A DNA stretch of 64,000 bases from Saccharicrinis sp963677245 (GCA_963677245.1 OY781921.1:3968001-4032000); one strand, 5' to 3'; shown: positions 35,997 through 45,681, counted from the stretch's first letter. A program made the numbers and translations. The notes: a model not told the origin generated them from the letters alone.

Positions 35997-37019
35997 TTAT
36001 CTCATTAAGAATGAGAATTTATGTCTGTTTTTAAGTGCTATTCCTGTTCCTCTGGCTACAGCATGCAAAGGATTTTCTGCAATGTGGAAAGGAATATTGA
36101 TTTTATCCGTTAATCGTTTATCCAATCCTCTCAATAATGCACCACCACCAGCTAGGTAAATACCATTGTTAACGATATCAGCATAAAGCTCAGGAGGAGT
36201 TTGTTCCAGTGCACTTAGAATTGCCGTTTCAATTTTTGAGATTGACTTTTCTAAACAGTGCGATATTTCCTGATACGAAACAGGAACCTCAATTGGTAAC
36301 GCAGTCATTTGGTTAGGGCCTTGCACAATATAATCAGATGGAGCATCTTCTAACTCAGGAAGAGCAGATCCTACATGAATTTTAATTTCTTCTGCAGTTC
36401 GCTCACCCACTTTAATATTATGCTGACGACGCATATATTCCATAATATCGGCTGTTAAATCATCACCGGCAATACGAATGGATTTATTGGTTACGATTCC
36501 ACCCAATGAAATTACAGCAATCTCAGTAGTACCACCACCTATATCTACCACCATGTTTCCTTGTGGTGCTTCAACATCAAGCCCAATACCTAATGCGGCA
36601 GCCATAGGTTCGTAAATCATATACACTTCACGTCCTCCGGCATGTTCCGAGGAGTCACGTACAGCCCTTATTTCAACTTCGGTACTTCCTGAAGGAATAC
36701 AAATTACCATTGTTAAGGAAGGAGTGAATAATCTACTGTTGGTATTTATCAGTTTAATCATTCCTCTGATCATTTGTTCTGCCGCGTTAAAGTCGGCAAT
36801 AACACCATCTCTCAAAGGTCTGATAGTATAGATATTGTCATGTGTTTTACCATGCATCTGACGAGCTTTCTCTCCAATAGCCATCAGTTTGTCGGTTCTT
36901 CGATCCAAAGCCACAATTGAAGGTTCGTCTACCACTATCTTATCATTATGAATGATAATTGTGTTGGCCGTACCTAAGTCAATGGCAATGTCCTGAGATA
37001 AAAATGAAAAGAATCCCAT
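35997..37019 (-). CDS. mreB: Rod shape-determining protein MreB
   Basis: Actin-like filament protein that guides elongation synthesis at the inner membrane. Phosphate 1 loop is DLGTANTIIIH, phosphate 2 is DIGGGTTEIAVIS, and the adenosine motif is GIYLAGGGALLRG. The N-terminal MGFFSFLSQ is amphipathic and may contact the membrane. Length 340 aa is normal. It starts 14 bp after purH and ends 24 bp before a strong terminator. Confidence 0.97.
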   Translation of the reverse strand: MGFFSFLSQDIAIDLGTANTIIIHNDKIVVDEPSIVALDRRTDKLMAIGEKARQMHGKTHDNIYTIRPLRDGVIADFNAAEQMIRGMIKLINTNSRLFTPSLTMVICIPSGSTEVEIRAVRDSSEHAGGREVYMIYEPMAAALGIGLDVEAPQGNMVVDIGGGTTEIAVISLGGIVTNKSIRIAGDDLTADIMEYMRRQHNIKVGERTAEEIKIHVGSALPELEDAPSDYIVQGPNQMTALPIEVPVSYQEISHCLEKSISKIETAILSALEQTPPELYADIVNNGIYLAGGGALLRGLDKRLTDKINIPFHIAENPLHAVARGTGIALKNRHKFSFLMR

Positions 37020-37033
37020 TGGGTTTGGATTTA

Positions 37034-38623
37034 TTAGTGTTTAAAATGACGTTTTCCTGTAAATAGCATTGCTATTCCAAATTCGTTACATGCTTCAATC
37101 ACTTCTTCGTCACGAATACTTCCACCTGGCTCAACAATATACTTTACATTATATTCGTTGGCTGCTTCAATACTATCACGGAAAGGGAAGAAAGCATCAG
37201 AAATAACCACTGAACTTTCAATGTTTACTCCTTCTTTCATATCAAATCGAGGCATAGTCAACTGGCGTAAGCTATCCAGGCGATTAGGTTGTCCCATACC
37301 TGCTCCGGTTAACCAGAATGAACCATCTTCGTTTTCTGTTACAATGGCAATGGCGTTGCTCTTTAGGTGTTTACAAGCTGTAATACCAAATTTGGCCAAT
37401 TCCATTTTGGTGGCATCAAATTCAAGCTTGGTAACATTTTTAAATTCAGAATCAACACCTTCATCTTCATCTTGAACAAGAATTCCACCGCTTACCGAAC
37501 GAATTAATTTTTCACCAGTAATTTCGTTTTTGATCGGTGTTTCTAATATTCTAAGATTCTTTTTCTTTCCAAAGATTTCAAGCGCTTCAGGTGTAAATTC
37601 AGGAGCAATGATGATTTCAACAAATCTTTTAGAAAACCATTCAGCAATTGCTCCGGTAACAGTGCTTGTAAAGCAAATAATACCACCGAAAGCACTAATA
37701 GGATCGCCAGCCCAAGCTAATTCTAAAGATTTTGTAATGTCGTTAGTTACAGCTAAACCACAAGGATTAAGGTGTTTTACAACGGCAACCGCTTGTTTGT
37801 TTTCGATGTGCGTTACAGAATGAAATGCATCACTGGCAGCTTTCCAAGCAGCATCGGCATCAAGCATATTGTTGTATGAAAGAGCCTTTCCTTGTAAAAC
37901 TTTTGCATTTGCTAAAGCAGCTCCTTCTTTGATGTTATTGTATTTGTAAACAGTTGCTTTTTGATGTGGATTTTCACCATATCGTAAAACCTCACCATCG
38001 TTTAAGCTGATACGCTCCATATCTTCAACATCAGGATTGAAATAATTGAAGATAGCAGAATCGTAATGAGAAGAAACTCCAAAAGCAGCTGCTGCAAAAG
38101 CTTTTCTTTCTTCGGTAGTTGTTACACCGTCATATTCTATAAGAATTTTCTCAAGATCTGCATATTGAGCTTGTGATGGTACAATAACCACATCCTTAAA
38201 GTTTTTAGCTGCTGCGCGAATTAAAGAAATACCGCCGATGTCAATTTTTTCAATGATATCTTGTTCTGATGCTCCTGATGCAACTGTAGCCTCAAATGGA
38301 TATAAATCAACTACAACAAGATCAAACTCCGGAATTTCAAACTCATTCAATTGTTCTTTGTCAGAATCGTTATCTCTACGCGATAATATTCCGCCAAATA
38401 CCTTTGGGTGAAGTGTCTTAACTCTACCTCCCAAAATTGAAGGGTAACCGGTTATGTCTTCAACTGCAGTTACTTCAACACCTAAATCTTCAATAAATGT
38501 TTTAGTTCCTCCTGTACTGTAAATTTTAACATCTAACTTATCAAGTAATTTGATAATCTCATCTAATCCATCTTTATGGAAAACCGAAATAAGTGCTGAT
38601 TTAATCTTTTTTGAGCTACTCAT
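37034..38623 (-). CDS. purH: Bifunctional AICAR transformylase / IMP cyclohydrolase
   Basis: Performs the last two steps of IMP synthesis. The N-terminal MGS-like cyclohydrolase domain (about 1-200) carries KIYSTGGTKTFIEDLGVEV and GGRVKTLHPKVFGGIL. The transformylase domain starts near 210 with LRYGENPHQKA, and contains KHLNPCGLA and an AGMGQPNRLDS end block. Length 529 aa equals that of the E. coli enzyme. purH and mreB are close enough (14 bp) to be co-transcribed. Confidence 0.97.
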   Translation of the reverse strand: MSSSKKIKSALISVFHKDGLDEIIKLLDKLDVKIYSTGGTKTFIEDLGVEVTAVEDITGYPSILGGRVKTLHPKVFGGILSRRDNDSDKEQLNEFEIPEFDLVVVDLYPFEATVASGASEQDIIEKIDIGGISLIRAAAKNFKDVVIVPSQAQYADLEKILIEYDGVTTTEERKAFAAAAFGVSSHYDSAIFNYFNPDVEDMERISLNDGEVLRYGENPHQKATVYKYNNIKEGAALANAKVLQGKALSYNNMLDADAAWKAASDAFHSVTHIENKQAVAVVKHLNPCGLAVTNDITKSLELAWAGDPISAFGGIICFTSTVTGAIAEWFSKRFVEIIIAPEFTPEALEIFGKKKNLRILETPIKNEITGEKLIRSVSGGILVQDEDEGVDSEFKNVTKLEFDATKMELAKFGITACKHLKSNAIAIVTENEDGSFWLTGAGMGQPNRLDSLRQLTMPRFDMKEGVNIESSVVISDAFFPFRDSIEAANEYNVKYIVEPGGSIRDEEVIEACNEFGIAMLFTGKRHFKH

Positions 38624-38751
38624 CTTTTATTTATTATGCAATAATGAAATATTTAGCGAATGGGATGTAATAGTACATCAATATCTGAAATATTTCGCAA
38701 ATTTTAAGACTTGATAAAGAGTTAAATATGCGAAAATTTCTTGACTTTCGG

Positions 38752-38781
38752 CAAAATTAAGAAAATAAGCACATTTATCAA
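38752..38781 (-). promoter_or_regulatory. Promoter of purH-mreB with about 120-nt leader
   Basis: On the minus strand TTG (38781 to 38779), a 19-nt spacer and TAATTTTG (38759 to 38752) fit the Bacteroidota promoter almost perfectly. Transcription should start near 38747, leaving about 120 nt before purH. That leader has TTTCGCA and TGCGAAA arms and a perfect GATGTA-CTAT-TACATC hairpin (38662-38677 on the plus strand), so it may be regulatory. Confidence 0.65.
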
Positions 38782-38872
38782 GGTGGGATTTGAAATTCTT
38801 CATAGATTTATAAAGATTATCAAAATGTTGTGTGGAGCTGAGGTTTTACAATGATTTTAATACTTATACGAT

Positions 38873-40129
38873 ATGATTATTGTTTATAAGTTTCTTAAGG
38901 AGAGCTTCCTGTTTGCGTTAAATGCATTGCGGTCGAATAAATTAAGAACCATATTAACCCTGAGTGGAGTAACCATTGGTATATTTTCTATCATTTCGGT
39001 GTTTACTTTGATTGATTATCTGGAGAAGCGATTAAGAGATAGTATTCAATCGCTGGGAGATAATGCAGTGTATGTGCAAAAATGGCCTTGGACACCACCG
39101 GAGGGAGAAACAGAATATCCCTGGTGGCGATATTTAAACAGGCCAATTCCAACGATTGAGGAACTAAGGGAAATAGAAAGAAAATCGCAATTGGCTGAAT
39201 CATCTACTTTTGCGATTAGTGCCAAACGAAAAATTGTTTTTGAAGATAACTCCTTTGATAATGTGCAGATATTGTGTGTGTCTCATCATTTTGATCAGAA
39301 TTGGTCTTTTGAAATTAGCGAAGGAAGGTATTTCTCACCATATGAATCAAAATCAGGTTCGAATGTCATTTTATTAGGGGCTGAAATTGCGGATCAATTA
39401 TTTCCAGGAATCGATCCGATTGGTAAAAGAGTAAAAATTGCCGGTCGTAAACTAACGGTTATCGGTGTAATATTAAGACAGGGGAATGATATTTTTGGAA
39501 ATAGTTTAGATAAACAAGCCATAATGCCGGTGAATTTTGCCAAAGGTATTTTTAATGTAAGAAGCGAGCGTAATGATCCTTTTATAATTGTAAAAGCCAA
39601 AGAAGGAATTGCCGTGGAGGATTTAATGGATGAACTGGAAGGTGTTTTAAGGGCAAAACGAAAGATAAAACCTAGTCAGGGAAATACTTTTGCCCTTAAT
39701 CGTATAAGTATTATTCAAAAGCAATTTGATGGCTTGTTTGGTGTGCTGGATTTAGCAGGTATCTTGATTGGTGGTTTTTCCATTTTGGTTGGTGGATTTG
39801 GAATTGCCAATATTATGTTTGTGTCAGTGAAGGAAAGAACGCGGATTATAGGAATTCAAAAGGCTTTAGGAGCCAAGAGGAAGTTTATTTTGTGGCAGTT
39901 TTTATTCGAGAGTACTTTTTTAAGCTTGATGGGAGGGGCAACAGGCCTGCTTCTCATCTTTATAATTGTATCAGTTTTTAATTCGATATTAGATTTAGCA
40001 ATACCACTTACTTTTTGGAATATTTTTAGGGGGATAATGATTTCAGTTGTGTTAGGTGTTGTTTCGGGTTTTGTTCCGTCAAACAGTGCCAGTAAAATGG
40101 ATCCGGTGGTAGCTATTAATAATGTTTGA
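38873..40129 (+). CDS. ABC transporter permease, MacB/FtsX type
   Basis: Permease with one N-terminal membrane helix, a periplasmic MacB core (about 50-270) and three C-terminal helices of FtsX type (GGFGIANIMFVSVKERTRIIG, quoted IANIMFVSVKERTRIIG, then IQKALGAKRKFILWQFLFES). Family members drive lipoprotein release, peptide or macrolide efflux, or signal across the membrane. No ATPase subunit or adaptor lies beside it, so the partner must be encoded elsewhere. Length 418 aa is normal. Confidence 0.9.
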   Translation: MIIVYKFLKESFLFALNALRSNKLRTILTLSGVTIGIFSIISVFTLIDYLEKRLRDSIQSLGDNAVYVQKWPWTPPEGETEYPWWRYLNRPIPTIEELREIERKSQLAESSTFAISAKRKIVFEDNSFDNVQILCVSHHFDQNWSFEISEGRYFSPYESKSGSNVILLGAEIADQLFPGIDPIGKRVKIAGRKLTVIGVILRQGNDIFGNSLDKQAIMPVNFAKGIFNVRSERNDPFIIVKAKEGIAVEDLMDELEGVLRAKRKIKPSQGNTFALNRISIIQKQFDGLFGVLDLAGILIGGFSILVGGFGIANIMFVSVKERTRIIGIQKALGAKRKFILWQFLFESTFLSLMGGATGLLLIFIIVSVFNSILDLAIPLTFWNIFRGIMISVVLGVVSGFVPSNSASKMDPVVAINNV

Positions 40130-40193
40130 CGATTGAAGTTAATACAAAAAAAGCCACTCTAATGAGCAGCTTATTTTGTAATGGTGATTTCGA

Positions 40194-41177
40194 TTAAATC
40201 GATAATATTTCTGTTAATCCTAGTAAGGCAGGATTAAGTTTCTTTTTGTTTTTAAGCGCTTGGTTGAATGGAACGTGAGTAATGTCCTTATTTACCAATC
40301 CAATCATGATACTTTTTTGGTCATCTAATAAAGCTTCAATGGCCGAAACTCCCATGCGGCTGGCAGTAACCCTGTCGAATGAAGAGGGTGTTCCTCCACG
40401 CTGAATATGTCCTAGGATGGTCACTCGTGTATCGTATGCCGGGTATTCTTTAGAAACTTTTTCAGCAATTTGGATAGCTCCACCGTTAAATTTTTCTCCT
40501 TCAGCAACCAATACAATACTACTGCTCTTGTCTTTATTCATCCCTTTTTCAAGGAAATGATAAAGTTGTTTAAAATCGGTGTCAATTTCAGGAACCAGGA
40601 TAGCTTCAGCTCCGGAGGCAATTCCACTTCGTAAAGCAAGGAAACCTGCATCGCGTCCCATTACCTCAATAAAGAAAAGTCGACTGTGAGCACTGGCTGT
40701 ATCCCTGATTTTATCAACAGCTTCCATTACTGTATTTAAAGCTGTATCATATCCAATGGTATAGTCGGTTCCATATAAATCGTTATCAATAGTTCCGGGA
40801 ACTCCTACAATTGGAATATTATACTCTTGTCCAAATATTCGTGCTCCGGTAAAAGTACCATCACCACCAATTACTACAAGTGCATCAACAGCATGCTTTT
40901 TTAAATTTTCGTAGGCTTTTTTTCTACCTTCCGGAGTTCTAAAACCTTCGCTTCGTGCAGATTTTAAGATAGTACCACCCTGGTGAATAATATTACTTAC
41001 CGATCTGGAAGTCATGGGTTCAATTCTATTCAGAATCATACCATGGTATCCTTGTTTTATTCCCACCACTTTTAATTTATGGTAGATGGCCGCCCTTACA
41101 ACCGCTCTAACGGCGGCATTCATACCCGGAGCATCCCCTCCTGAGGTAAGTACTCCGATTTTTTTTAGTTGTCCCAT
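40194..41177 (-). CDS. pfkA: ATP-dependent 6-phosphofructokinase
   Basis: Phosphorylates fructose-6-phosphate in glycolysis. Seen: GVLTSGGDAPGMNAAVRAV (ATP), IGGDGTFTGA, the catalytic PGTIDNDLYGTDYTIGYDTA block (PGTIDNDL, catalytic Asp) and EVMGRDAGFLAL for substrate. GGDGT and the Gly in the ATP site indicate ATP use, not pyrophosphate. Length 327 aa is typical. It follows ispH by 5 bp in a leftward porQ-cmk-ispH-pfkA series. Confidence 0.97.
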   Translation of the reverse strand: MGQLKKIGVLTSGGDAPGMNAAVRAVVRAAIYHKLKVVGIKQGYHGMILNRIEPMTSRSVSNIIHQGGTILKSARSEGFRTPEGRKKAYENLKKHAVDALVVIGGDGTFTGARIFGQEYNIPIVGVPGTIDNDLYGTDYTIGYDTALNTVMEAVDKIRDTASAHSRLFFIEVMGRDAGFLALRSGIASGAEAILVPEIDTDFKQLYHFLEKGMNKDKSSSIVLVAEGEKFNGGAIQIAEKVSKEYPAYDTRVTILGHIQRGGTPSSFDRVTASRMGVSAIEALLDDQKSIMIGLVNKDITHVPFNQALKNKKKLNPALLGLTEILSI

Positions 41178-41182
41178 ACAGT

Positions 41183-42064
41183 TTATTTGTCATTTGTTAT
41201 TATTCCAATTTTTCGAGCAACTTGCTCCATTAGCCATGGAGGTGTTGAGGTTGCTCCGCTAATACCTACCGAATGAAGAGGTGATTTAAACCATTCTTCT
41301 TTTACTTCGGAGGTATCGCTAACAAAAAATGAACGATTGTTGGATTCCAAACATTTTTGAAAAAGCATTTTAGCATTACTGCTCTTCTTTCCTCCAACAA
41401 ATACAATCACATCGTGCTTTCGGGCAAAAAGCATTAGTTTCGGTAACCGGCCTGCTACTTGTCTGCAAATGGTATCAAATGATTTAAACTCTACATTTTT
41501 ATTGATGTGTTTTTTTAGGAAGGTGGTAATCTCCTTAAACTCATCAATACCTTTGGTAGTTTGTGCATATAAATGCGTGTGTTTGTTTAAATCAACTTTT
41601 TGAATGTCATTTAACGACTCTATAACAATGGCCTTGTTATCTGTTTGTCCCATTAATCCTATTACTTCGGCATGTCCGGCTTTACCATATATTACCAACT
41701 GACCATTGATGGCCTTTAGAGCTTCCCACGATTTTTTAATTCGCTGTTGAAGCTTCAAAACTACCGGGCAGGTAGCATCAATAATGGTATGCGCTTTGCT
41801 ACTGGCGTTAGCATAGGTAGTGGGTGGTTCACCATGGGCGCGTATAAGAATTTTTTTATTGTCTAAGCTTATTAGATCATCATTCGAAATTGATTTTAAT
41901 CCTTTAGCTTCCAGTCGCTCCATTTCCATATTGTTGTGTACAATATCGCCAATGCAGTAAAGGATGTTATTTTTCTCTAATTCAGACTCTGCTGCTTCAA
42001 CTGCTTTAACAACACCAAAGCAAAAGCCGGAAGAAGGATCAATTTCGATGTGTAAAGATGACAT
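41183..42064 (-). CDS. ispH: 4-hydroxy-3-methylbut-2-enyl diphosphate reductase
   Basis: Iron-sulfur enzyme of the MEP pathway that makes IPP and DMAPP. The three cluster cysteines are visible: SGFCFGVVKAV (Cys15), DATCPVVLKLQ and FDTICRQVAGRL. The C-terminal SGATSTPPWLMEQV is the family signature. Length 293 aa is normal. 102 bp separates it from cmk upstream. Confidence 0.96.
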   Translation of the reverse strand: MSSLHIEIDPSSGFCFGVVKAVEAAESELEKNNILYCIGDIVHNNMEMERLEAKGLKSISNDDLISLDNKKILIRAHGEPPTTYANASSKAHTIIDATCPVVLKLQQRIKKSWEALKAINGQLVIYGKAGHAEVIGLMGQTDNKAIVIESLNDIQKVDLNKHTHLYAQTTKGIDEFKEITTFLKKHINKNVEFKSFDTICRQVAGRLPKLMLFARKHDVIVFVGGKKSSNAKMLFQKCLESNNRSFFVSDTSEVKEEWFKSPLHSVGISGATSTPPWLMEQVARKIGIITNDK

Positions 42065-42166
42065 TTTTATATTTTATTTGCTCACTTGTTTTGTAATTCC
42101 TGTGTGATTTAAATGTTTTTTAACATCCGTGTGTTCGAAATCACAAATTAACCAAGGAGGAGCAAT

Positions 42167-42871
42167 TTATTTTAATAGGTTTCTTGATTTTAATTCATTT
42201 AAAATAAACTGAAGTTGTTCGTCTTTATTTAGATGGCTATTATCTAAAACGATAGCATCATCAGCTTTTTTTAACGGGCTTTCATCGCGGGTTTCGTCAA
42301 TATGATCTCGTTTTTTTACATTTTCCAATACTTCATCAAAGGTAATAGCTTCATTCTTGGCCTGATATTCTTTAAACCTTCTTTCTGCTCTTATTTCCGG
42401 AGATGCAGTCATAAAAAGTTTTAAATCGGCAGAAGGGAAAACCACAGTTCCTATATCTCTTCCATCCATAACAATACTGTCTGTTTCTCCCATTTTTTGC
42501 TGCAATTCAACCATTTTCTTTCGAACAAAGCCGAGTGCGCTAATCATACTTACATGGTTGCTAACTTCCAGACTACGAATGTCGTTTTCTACTAATTTTC
42601 CATTGAGATATGTATCATTCATTTTTGTTTCAGCATCAAATTTAAATGAAATAGAAATCTGATCCAGCGCTTCCTGCAGAAGATCCTGATTGATAGCTCC
42701 ACCTTTAATAATTTCGTTTTGCAAAGCATAAAGCGTTACGCAGCGGTACATAGCACCAGAATCGATGAAGATAATATTTAAAAGTTTAGCTAAATCTTTG
42801 GCAACTGTACTTTTGCCGCACGAAGAATAGCCATCAATAGCAATTACGAGCTTTGAGGATGTTTTTGTCAT
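42167..42871 (-). CDS. cmk: Cytidylate kinase
   Basis: Phosphorylates CMP and dCMP. P-loop GYSSCGKSTVAKDLAK, FIDSGAMYRCVTLYAL, the DGRDIGTVVFP block and RAERRFKEYQAK lid are all present. Length 234 aa is normal. porQ lies 109 bp upstream on the same strand, an order I recall from other Bacteroidota. Confidence 0.96.
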   Translation of the reverse strand: MTKTSSKLVIAIDGYSSCGKSTVAKDLAKLLNIIFIDSGAMYRCVTLYALQNEIIKGGAINQDLLQEALDQISISFKFDAETKMNDTYLNGKLVENDIRSLEVSNHVSMISALGFVRKKMVELQQKMGETDSIVMDGRDIGTVVFPSADLKLFMTASPEIRAERRFKEYQAKNEAITFDEVLENVKKRDHIDETRDESPLKKADDAIVLDNSHLNKDEQLQFILNELKSRNLLK

Positions 42872-42980
42872 TGTAAAAAAATTGAGGGGTAAAAATAAAA
42901 CGATTGTTTGACTTTTGCCTCAGTTTTTTTCTTTAATTCTTAATAAATAATGGTAGTATTAATTACCATTAAATTGGTGT

Positions 42981-44006
42981 TTACCTAAATTGAGATAAGT
43001 TGGTAGAGATGGAGAAATGGTTGGAAGATCCACCTAAGTGATATCGTGCTGAACCATACGAGAATAAAAACTTGTAAACTTTGAATCCAAAGCCCCATGA
43101 GAATCCTGCTGTAGAAAGACGCTCTTCGTAACCCAGTTCTTTGCGTCGACGATGATTATAACCAAAGTCAACATGAAAACTTTTAGAAGGCATAAATTCT
43201 ACTCCAAAAACCATATGTCTCATTAACTGATCGCCAAAATCTTTGCCTTTATCTTTACCGTCTTCTGAGCTATAGCTTGCATTTTCTTCGTCATACGCTG
43301 TATAGGTTAAATCCCAGTCGAGCAAGTGCTGTGCAGTGACCGAAAAACGGAATGGAGCATGAGCTAGTTTTTTTGTAAATCCGAATTGTAAATCCGAAGG
43401 CATTTCTTCCTGTACATCGTTGAACGATTCTATTTGTGAGCCAACATTTTTTAGGACTAATCCAATTGAAAAGTCATTTTCAGGAACATAATAATGAATA
43501 CCAAAGTCGGCAGCTAATCCAAATGAAGTATATACATCAAATTTAGAATAAATAGGTTTGGCAGTTATTCCCATTGAAAGTTTAGGGGACAGTTTTCTGG
43601 CATAGCTTAGATTAAATGCATATTCAGCAGCGGTAGCTGTTCCTAAAATTTCATCGTATTCGTTTGTTCTGGTAAATTCACCATAATTGATGTTGTGAAC
43701 ACCTAAACTAAATGATCCAACTTTCTCAAAGTGTTTAGCAAAGCCCACATATCCATAATTGATACCTGTCATATATGGAACATAGTTTAGCACTAAATTC
43801 TGATCCATTTCTTTTTTTAACAAAGCAGGATTATGGTAAGCCATATTCATATCATTATCATTGATAGTGATATTGGTACCTCCCAAAGCTGCAACTCTTG
43901 CTGAGTTTGTTAGGTTTAGGAAATCGTAAGTGCTTTCTCCTCCTTTTTGTGCATCAACAACAATAGCGCTAACTCCAAATAATAAAATGATAAAATACCT
44001 CAGCAT
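42981..44006 (-). CDS. porQ: Type IX secretion system protein PorQ
   Basis: Outer-membrane beta-barrel of FadL-like fold that helps attach sorting-domain proteins at the surface. It has a signal peptide (ends about residue 19, VDAQ). The family block TYDFLNLTNSARVAALGGTN (quoted NLTNSARVAALGG), DNDMNMAYHNPALL and YVPYMTGINYGYVGFA follow, with alternating aromatic strands to the end. Length 341 aa is typical. Its presence supports surface export of the sorting-domain proteins at 4647 and probably 48634. Confidence 0.9.
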   Translation of the reverse strand: MLRYFIILLFGVSAIVVDAQKGGESTYDFLNLTNSARVAALGGTNITINDNDMNMAYHNPALLKKEMDQNLVLNYVPYMTGINYGYVGFAKHFEKVGSFSLGVHNINYGEFTRTNEYDEILGTATAAEYAFNLSYARKLSPKLSMGITAKPIYSKFDVYTSFGLAADFGIHYYVPENDFSIGLVLKNVGSQIESFNDVQEEMPSDLQFGFTKKLAHAPFRFSVTAQHLLDWDLTYTAYDEENASYSSEDGKDKGKDFGDQLMRHMVFGVEFMPSKSFHVDFGYNHRRRKELGYEERLSTAGFSWGFGFKVYKFLFSYGSARYHLGGSSNHFSISTNLSQFR

Positions 44007-44041
44007 ATAGTTATTCTCTTTCTTGACTTTTTAAAGAACGA

Positions 44042-44049
44042 CAAATATA
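44042..44049 (-). promoter_or_regulatory. -7 box upstream of porQ
   Basis: On the minus strand TATATTTG (44049 to 44042) matches TAnnTTTG exactly, with about 31 nt predicted between transcription start and the porQ ATG. No good -33 element was seen. Confidence 0.4.
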
Positions 44050-44127
44050 TAGTTTTAGTATATATGATCGGCTTAAGAAATTTATCATCTGTCAAATAAT
44101 AATGATAAACGTTCTATGGAAGTCGTT

Positions 44128-44643
44128 TTAATACTGCTTTTTTAAGGTTTCGAGTACTTCGTAAACGGCCGGACAAACAAATGAGTTACGGTAGGTGAGG
44201 TTCAGAATCTGATAAAATCTTTTGCGATCTGTATGAGGGTATTCCCGGCATGCACGTGGCCTTACTTCATAGATCATGCAATAGTTGTCTGGCATGAGAA
44301 AAGGACAAGGTGTTTCTTTAAAAACGTAATCATCGTCTTCATCTATTTCAAAATATTGATCAATTACATCCGGTCTTTTCATTTTTAGATGTTTGGCAAT
44401 CCTGTCAATATCTCTGTCAATAATTATAGGACTGATTGACTTACAGCAGTTGGCGCATTGAAGACAATCTACTTTTTCAAAAGCTTCAATATGTGCATTG
44501 TACACATCGTCGTCAAGCGATTTAGGTTTCTTTTTTCGAAGACGAGTTACAAAAGCTTTGTTTTCTTTGGCTTTGTTGTTGGCTAATTCTTTATAACGTT
44601 CTAAGTCAAGCTGCACTTTTTTTCTTTTTAATCTGAGATACAA
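44128..44643 (-). CDS. YkgJ-family cysteine-cluster protein
   Basis: Putative zinc- or iron-binding protein of unknown function. The conserved cysteine motifs are CLQCANCCKSISPII, CPFLMPDNYCMIYEVRPRAC and a final FVCPAVYEV. The upstream ATG (44643) makes a 38-nt overlap with the EamA gene. A GTG at 44616 (protein starting VQLDLERYKEL) overlaps by only 11 nt and is a likely true start. Length 171 aa or 162 aa. Co-transcribed with the transporter gene. Confidence 0.88.
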   Translation of the reverse strand: MYLRLKRKKVQLDLERYKELANNKAKENKAFVTRLRKKKPKSLDDDVYNAHIEAFEKVDCLQCANCCKSISPIIIDRDIDRIAKHLKMKRPDVIDQYFEIDEDDDYVFKETPCPFLMPDNYCMIYEVRPRACREYPHTDRKRFYQILNLTYRNSFVCPAVYEVLETLKKQY

Positions 44644-45499
44644 ATAATCCGGTTACAACAATAATAATCCCCAGGGCTTTTTGAAAATCAATGATATCAC
44701 CTCTTAGCCACCAGGCAAAAAGGGCAGTGAAAACAGGTATCAGGTTGACAAACATATTTGATTTAGCGACACCTAATTTTTTAATAGCCTGTGTGAAAAA
44801 TATAAAAGCCAAAGAAGAGGCAAAGATAGCTAATTGTAGTACGGCTAACCAAGAACTTTCTGAAATATCGGATTGGAAAAAATCCTTAGATTCCCAATAT
44901 CCAAAGAAAGGCAGAAACATAAAAATACCAAAGAAGTTTTGGTAGGCAATAATATTTACCGGAGAATACTTTTTCGCAATGTTTTTTAATGTAAGTGAAT
45001 AGCCAATTGTGGATAAAACGGCAATAAACATGAGGGTTATTCCAAGTAATGATGCTTTTAACTGAAATCCCCCTTCAAATACCATGGTGCCAACGCCTAT
45101 AAATGAAATTATAATTCCTATCACGGCAATGGGTGTAATTCTTTCTTTTAAAAATAAAAAAGCAAATAAAGTTGCAAATATCGGTACTGTGGAAACAATT
45201 ACGGCAGCAAGGGTGCTGGATACGAGTTGCATTCCAAAACTTTCGGCCATGAAATATAAAAATGGTTCAAAAAAGGCCAATATTAAAATAGCTTTAAGAT
45301 CTTCTTTTCTTAGTCTTGTGAACCTTTTGCTTATGAGTAAATAAGCGAACAAAAGAGCAGAGCTGATTATTAAACGCAAAAAAACGGTTGATAAAGGCTC
45401 TAGAGATTCATAGGCTTCTTTAACCCAAACAAAAGAAAAAGCCCAAAATACCATTGAGAATATGATATATAAAAATGATGAAATCCCTGATTTTTGCAT
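44606..45499 (-). CDS. DMT-superfamily transporter, EamA domain pair
   Basis: Inner-membrane exporter of small metabolites with ten predicted helices in two EamA repeats (FLRLIISSALLFAYLL in the first half, YQNFFGIFMFLPFFGY and NLIPVFTALFAWWL in the second). The tail KKKKSAA is cytoplasmic. Length 297 aa is standard. The substrate cannot be predicted. It is divergent from priA. Confidence 0.92.
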   Translation of the reverse strand: MQKSGISSFLYIIFSMVFWAFSFVWVKEAYESLEPLSTVFLRLIISSALLFAYLLISKRFTRLRKEDLKAILILAFFEPFLYFMAESFGMQLVSSTLAAVIVSTVPIFATLFAFLFLKERITPIAVIGIIISFIGVGTMVFEGGFQLKASLLGITLMFIAVLSTIGYSLTLKNIAKKYSPVNIIAYQNFFGIFMFLPFFGYWESKDFFQSDISESSWLAVLQLAIFASSLAFIFFTQAIKKLGVAKSNMFVNLIPVFTALFAWWLRGDIIDFQKALGIIIVVTGLFVSQIKKKKSAA

Positions 45500-45518
45500 T
45501 TGTGAAAAATTTGAAAGG

Positions 45519-45526
45519 CAAATGTA
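45519..45526 (-). promoter_or_regulatory. -7 box of the EamA-YkgJ transcript
   Basis: On the minus strand TACATTTG (45526 to 45519) matches TAnnTTTG; the predicted leader is about 15 nt. Confidence 0.4.
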
Positions 45527-45652
45527 GATATTTAATCATCATATTTTTAATGATAAAAATTCTATTTCTGATGACTTTTAATGTGTTATAGTTTAGCTAT
45601 TAATATGCCTAAGAAGGGTCGAGAGTCCTTTGTTTTTGTTGAGCACTAAAGC

Positions 45653-45681
45653 TTTGGAGTTGTTAAAAAAACATACATTTG
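45653..45681 (+). promoter_or_regulatory. Promoter of priA
   Basis: TTTG (45653-45656), a 17-nt gap and TACATTTG (45674-45681) fit the Bacteroidota consensus. The box lies inside a longer open frame that begins at 45630, so it argues for translation from ATG 45699. Confidence 0.6.

Noticed and set aside
40130..40193. Terminator between the ABC permease gene and pfkA
   Set aside because: Only a weak imperfect AAGC/GCTT pairing is present.
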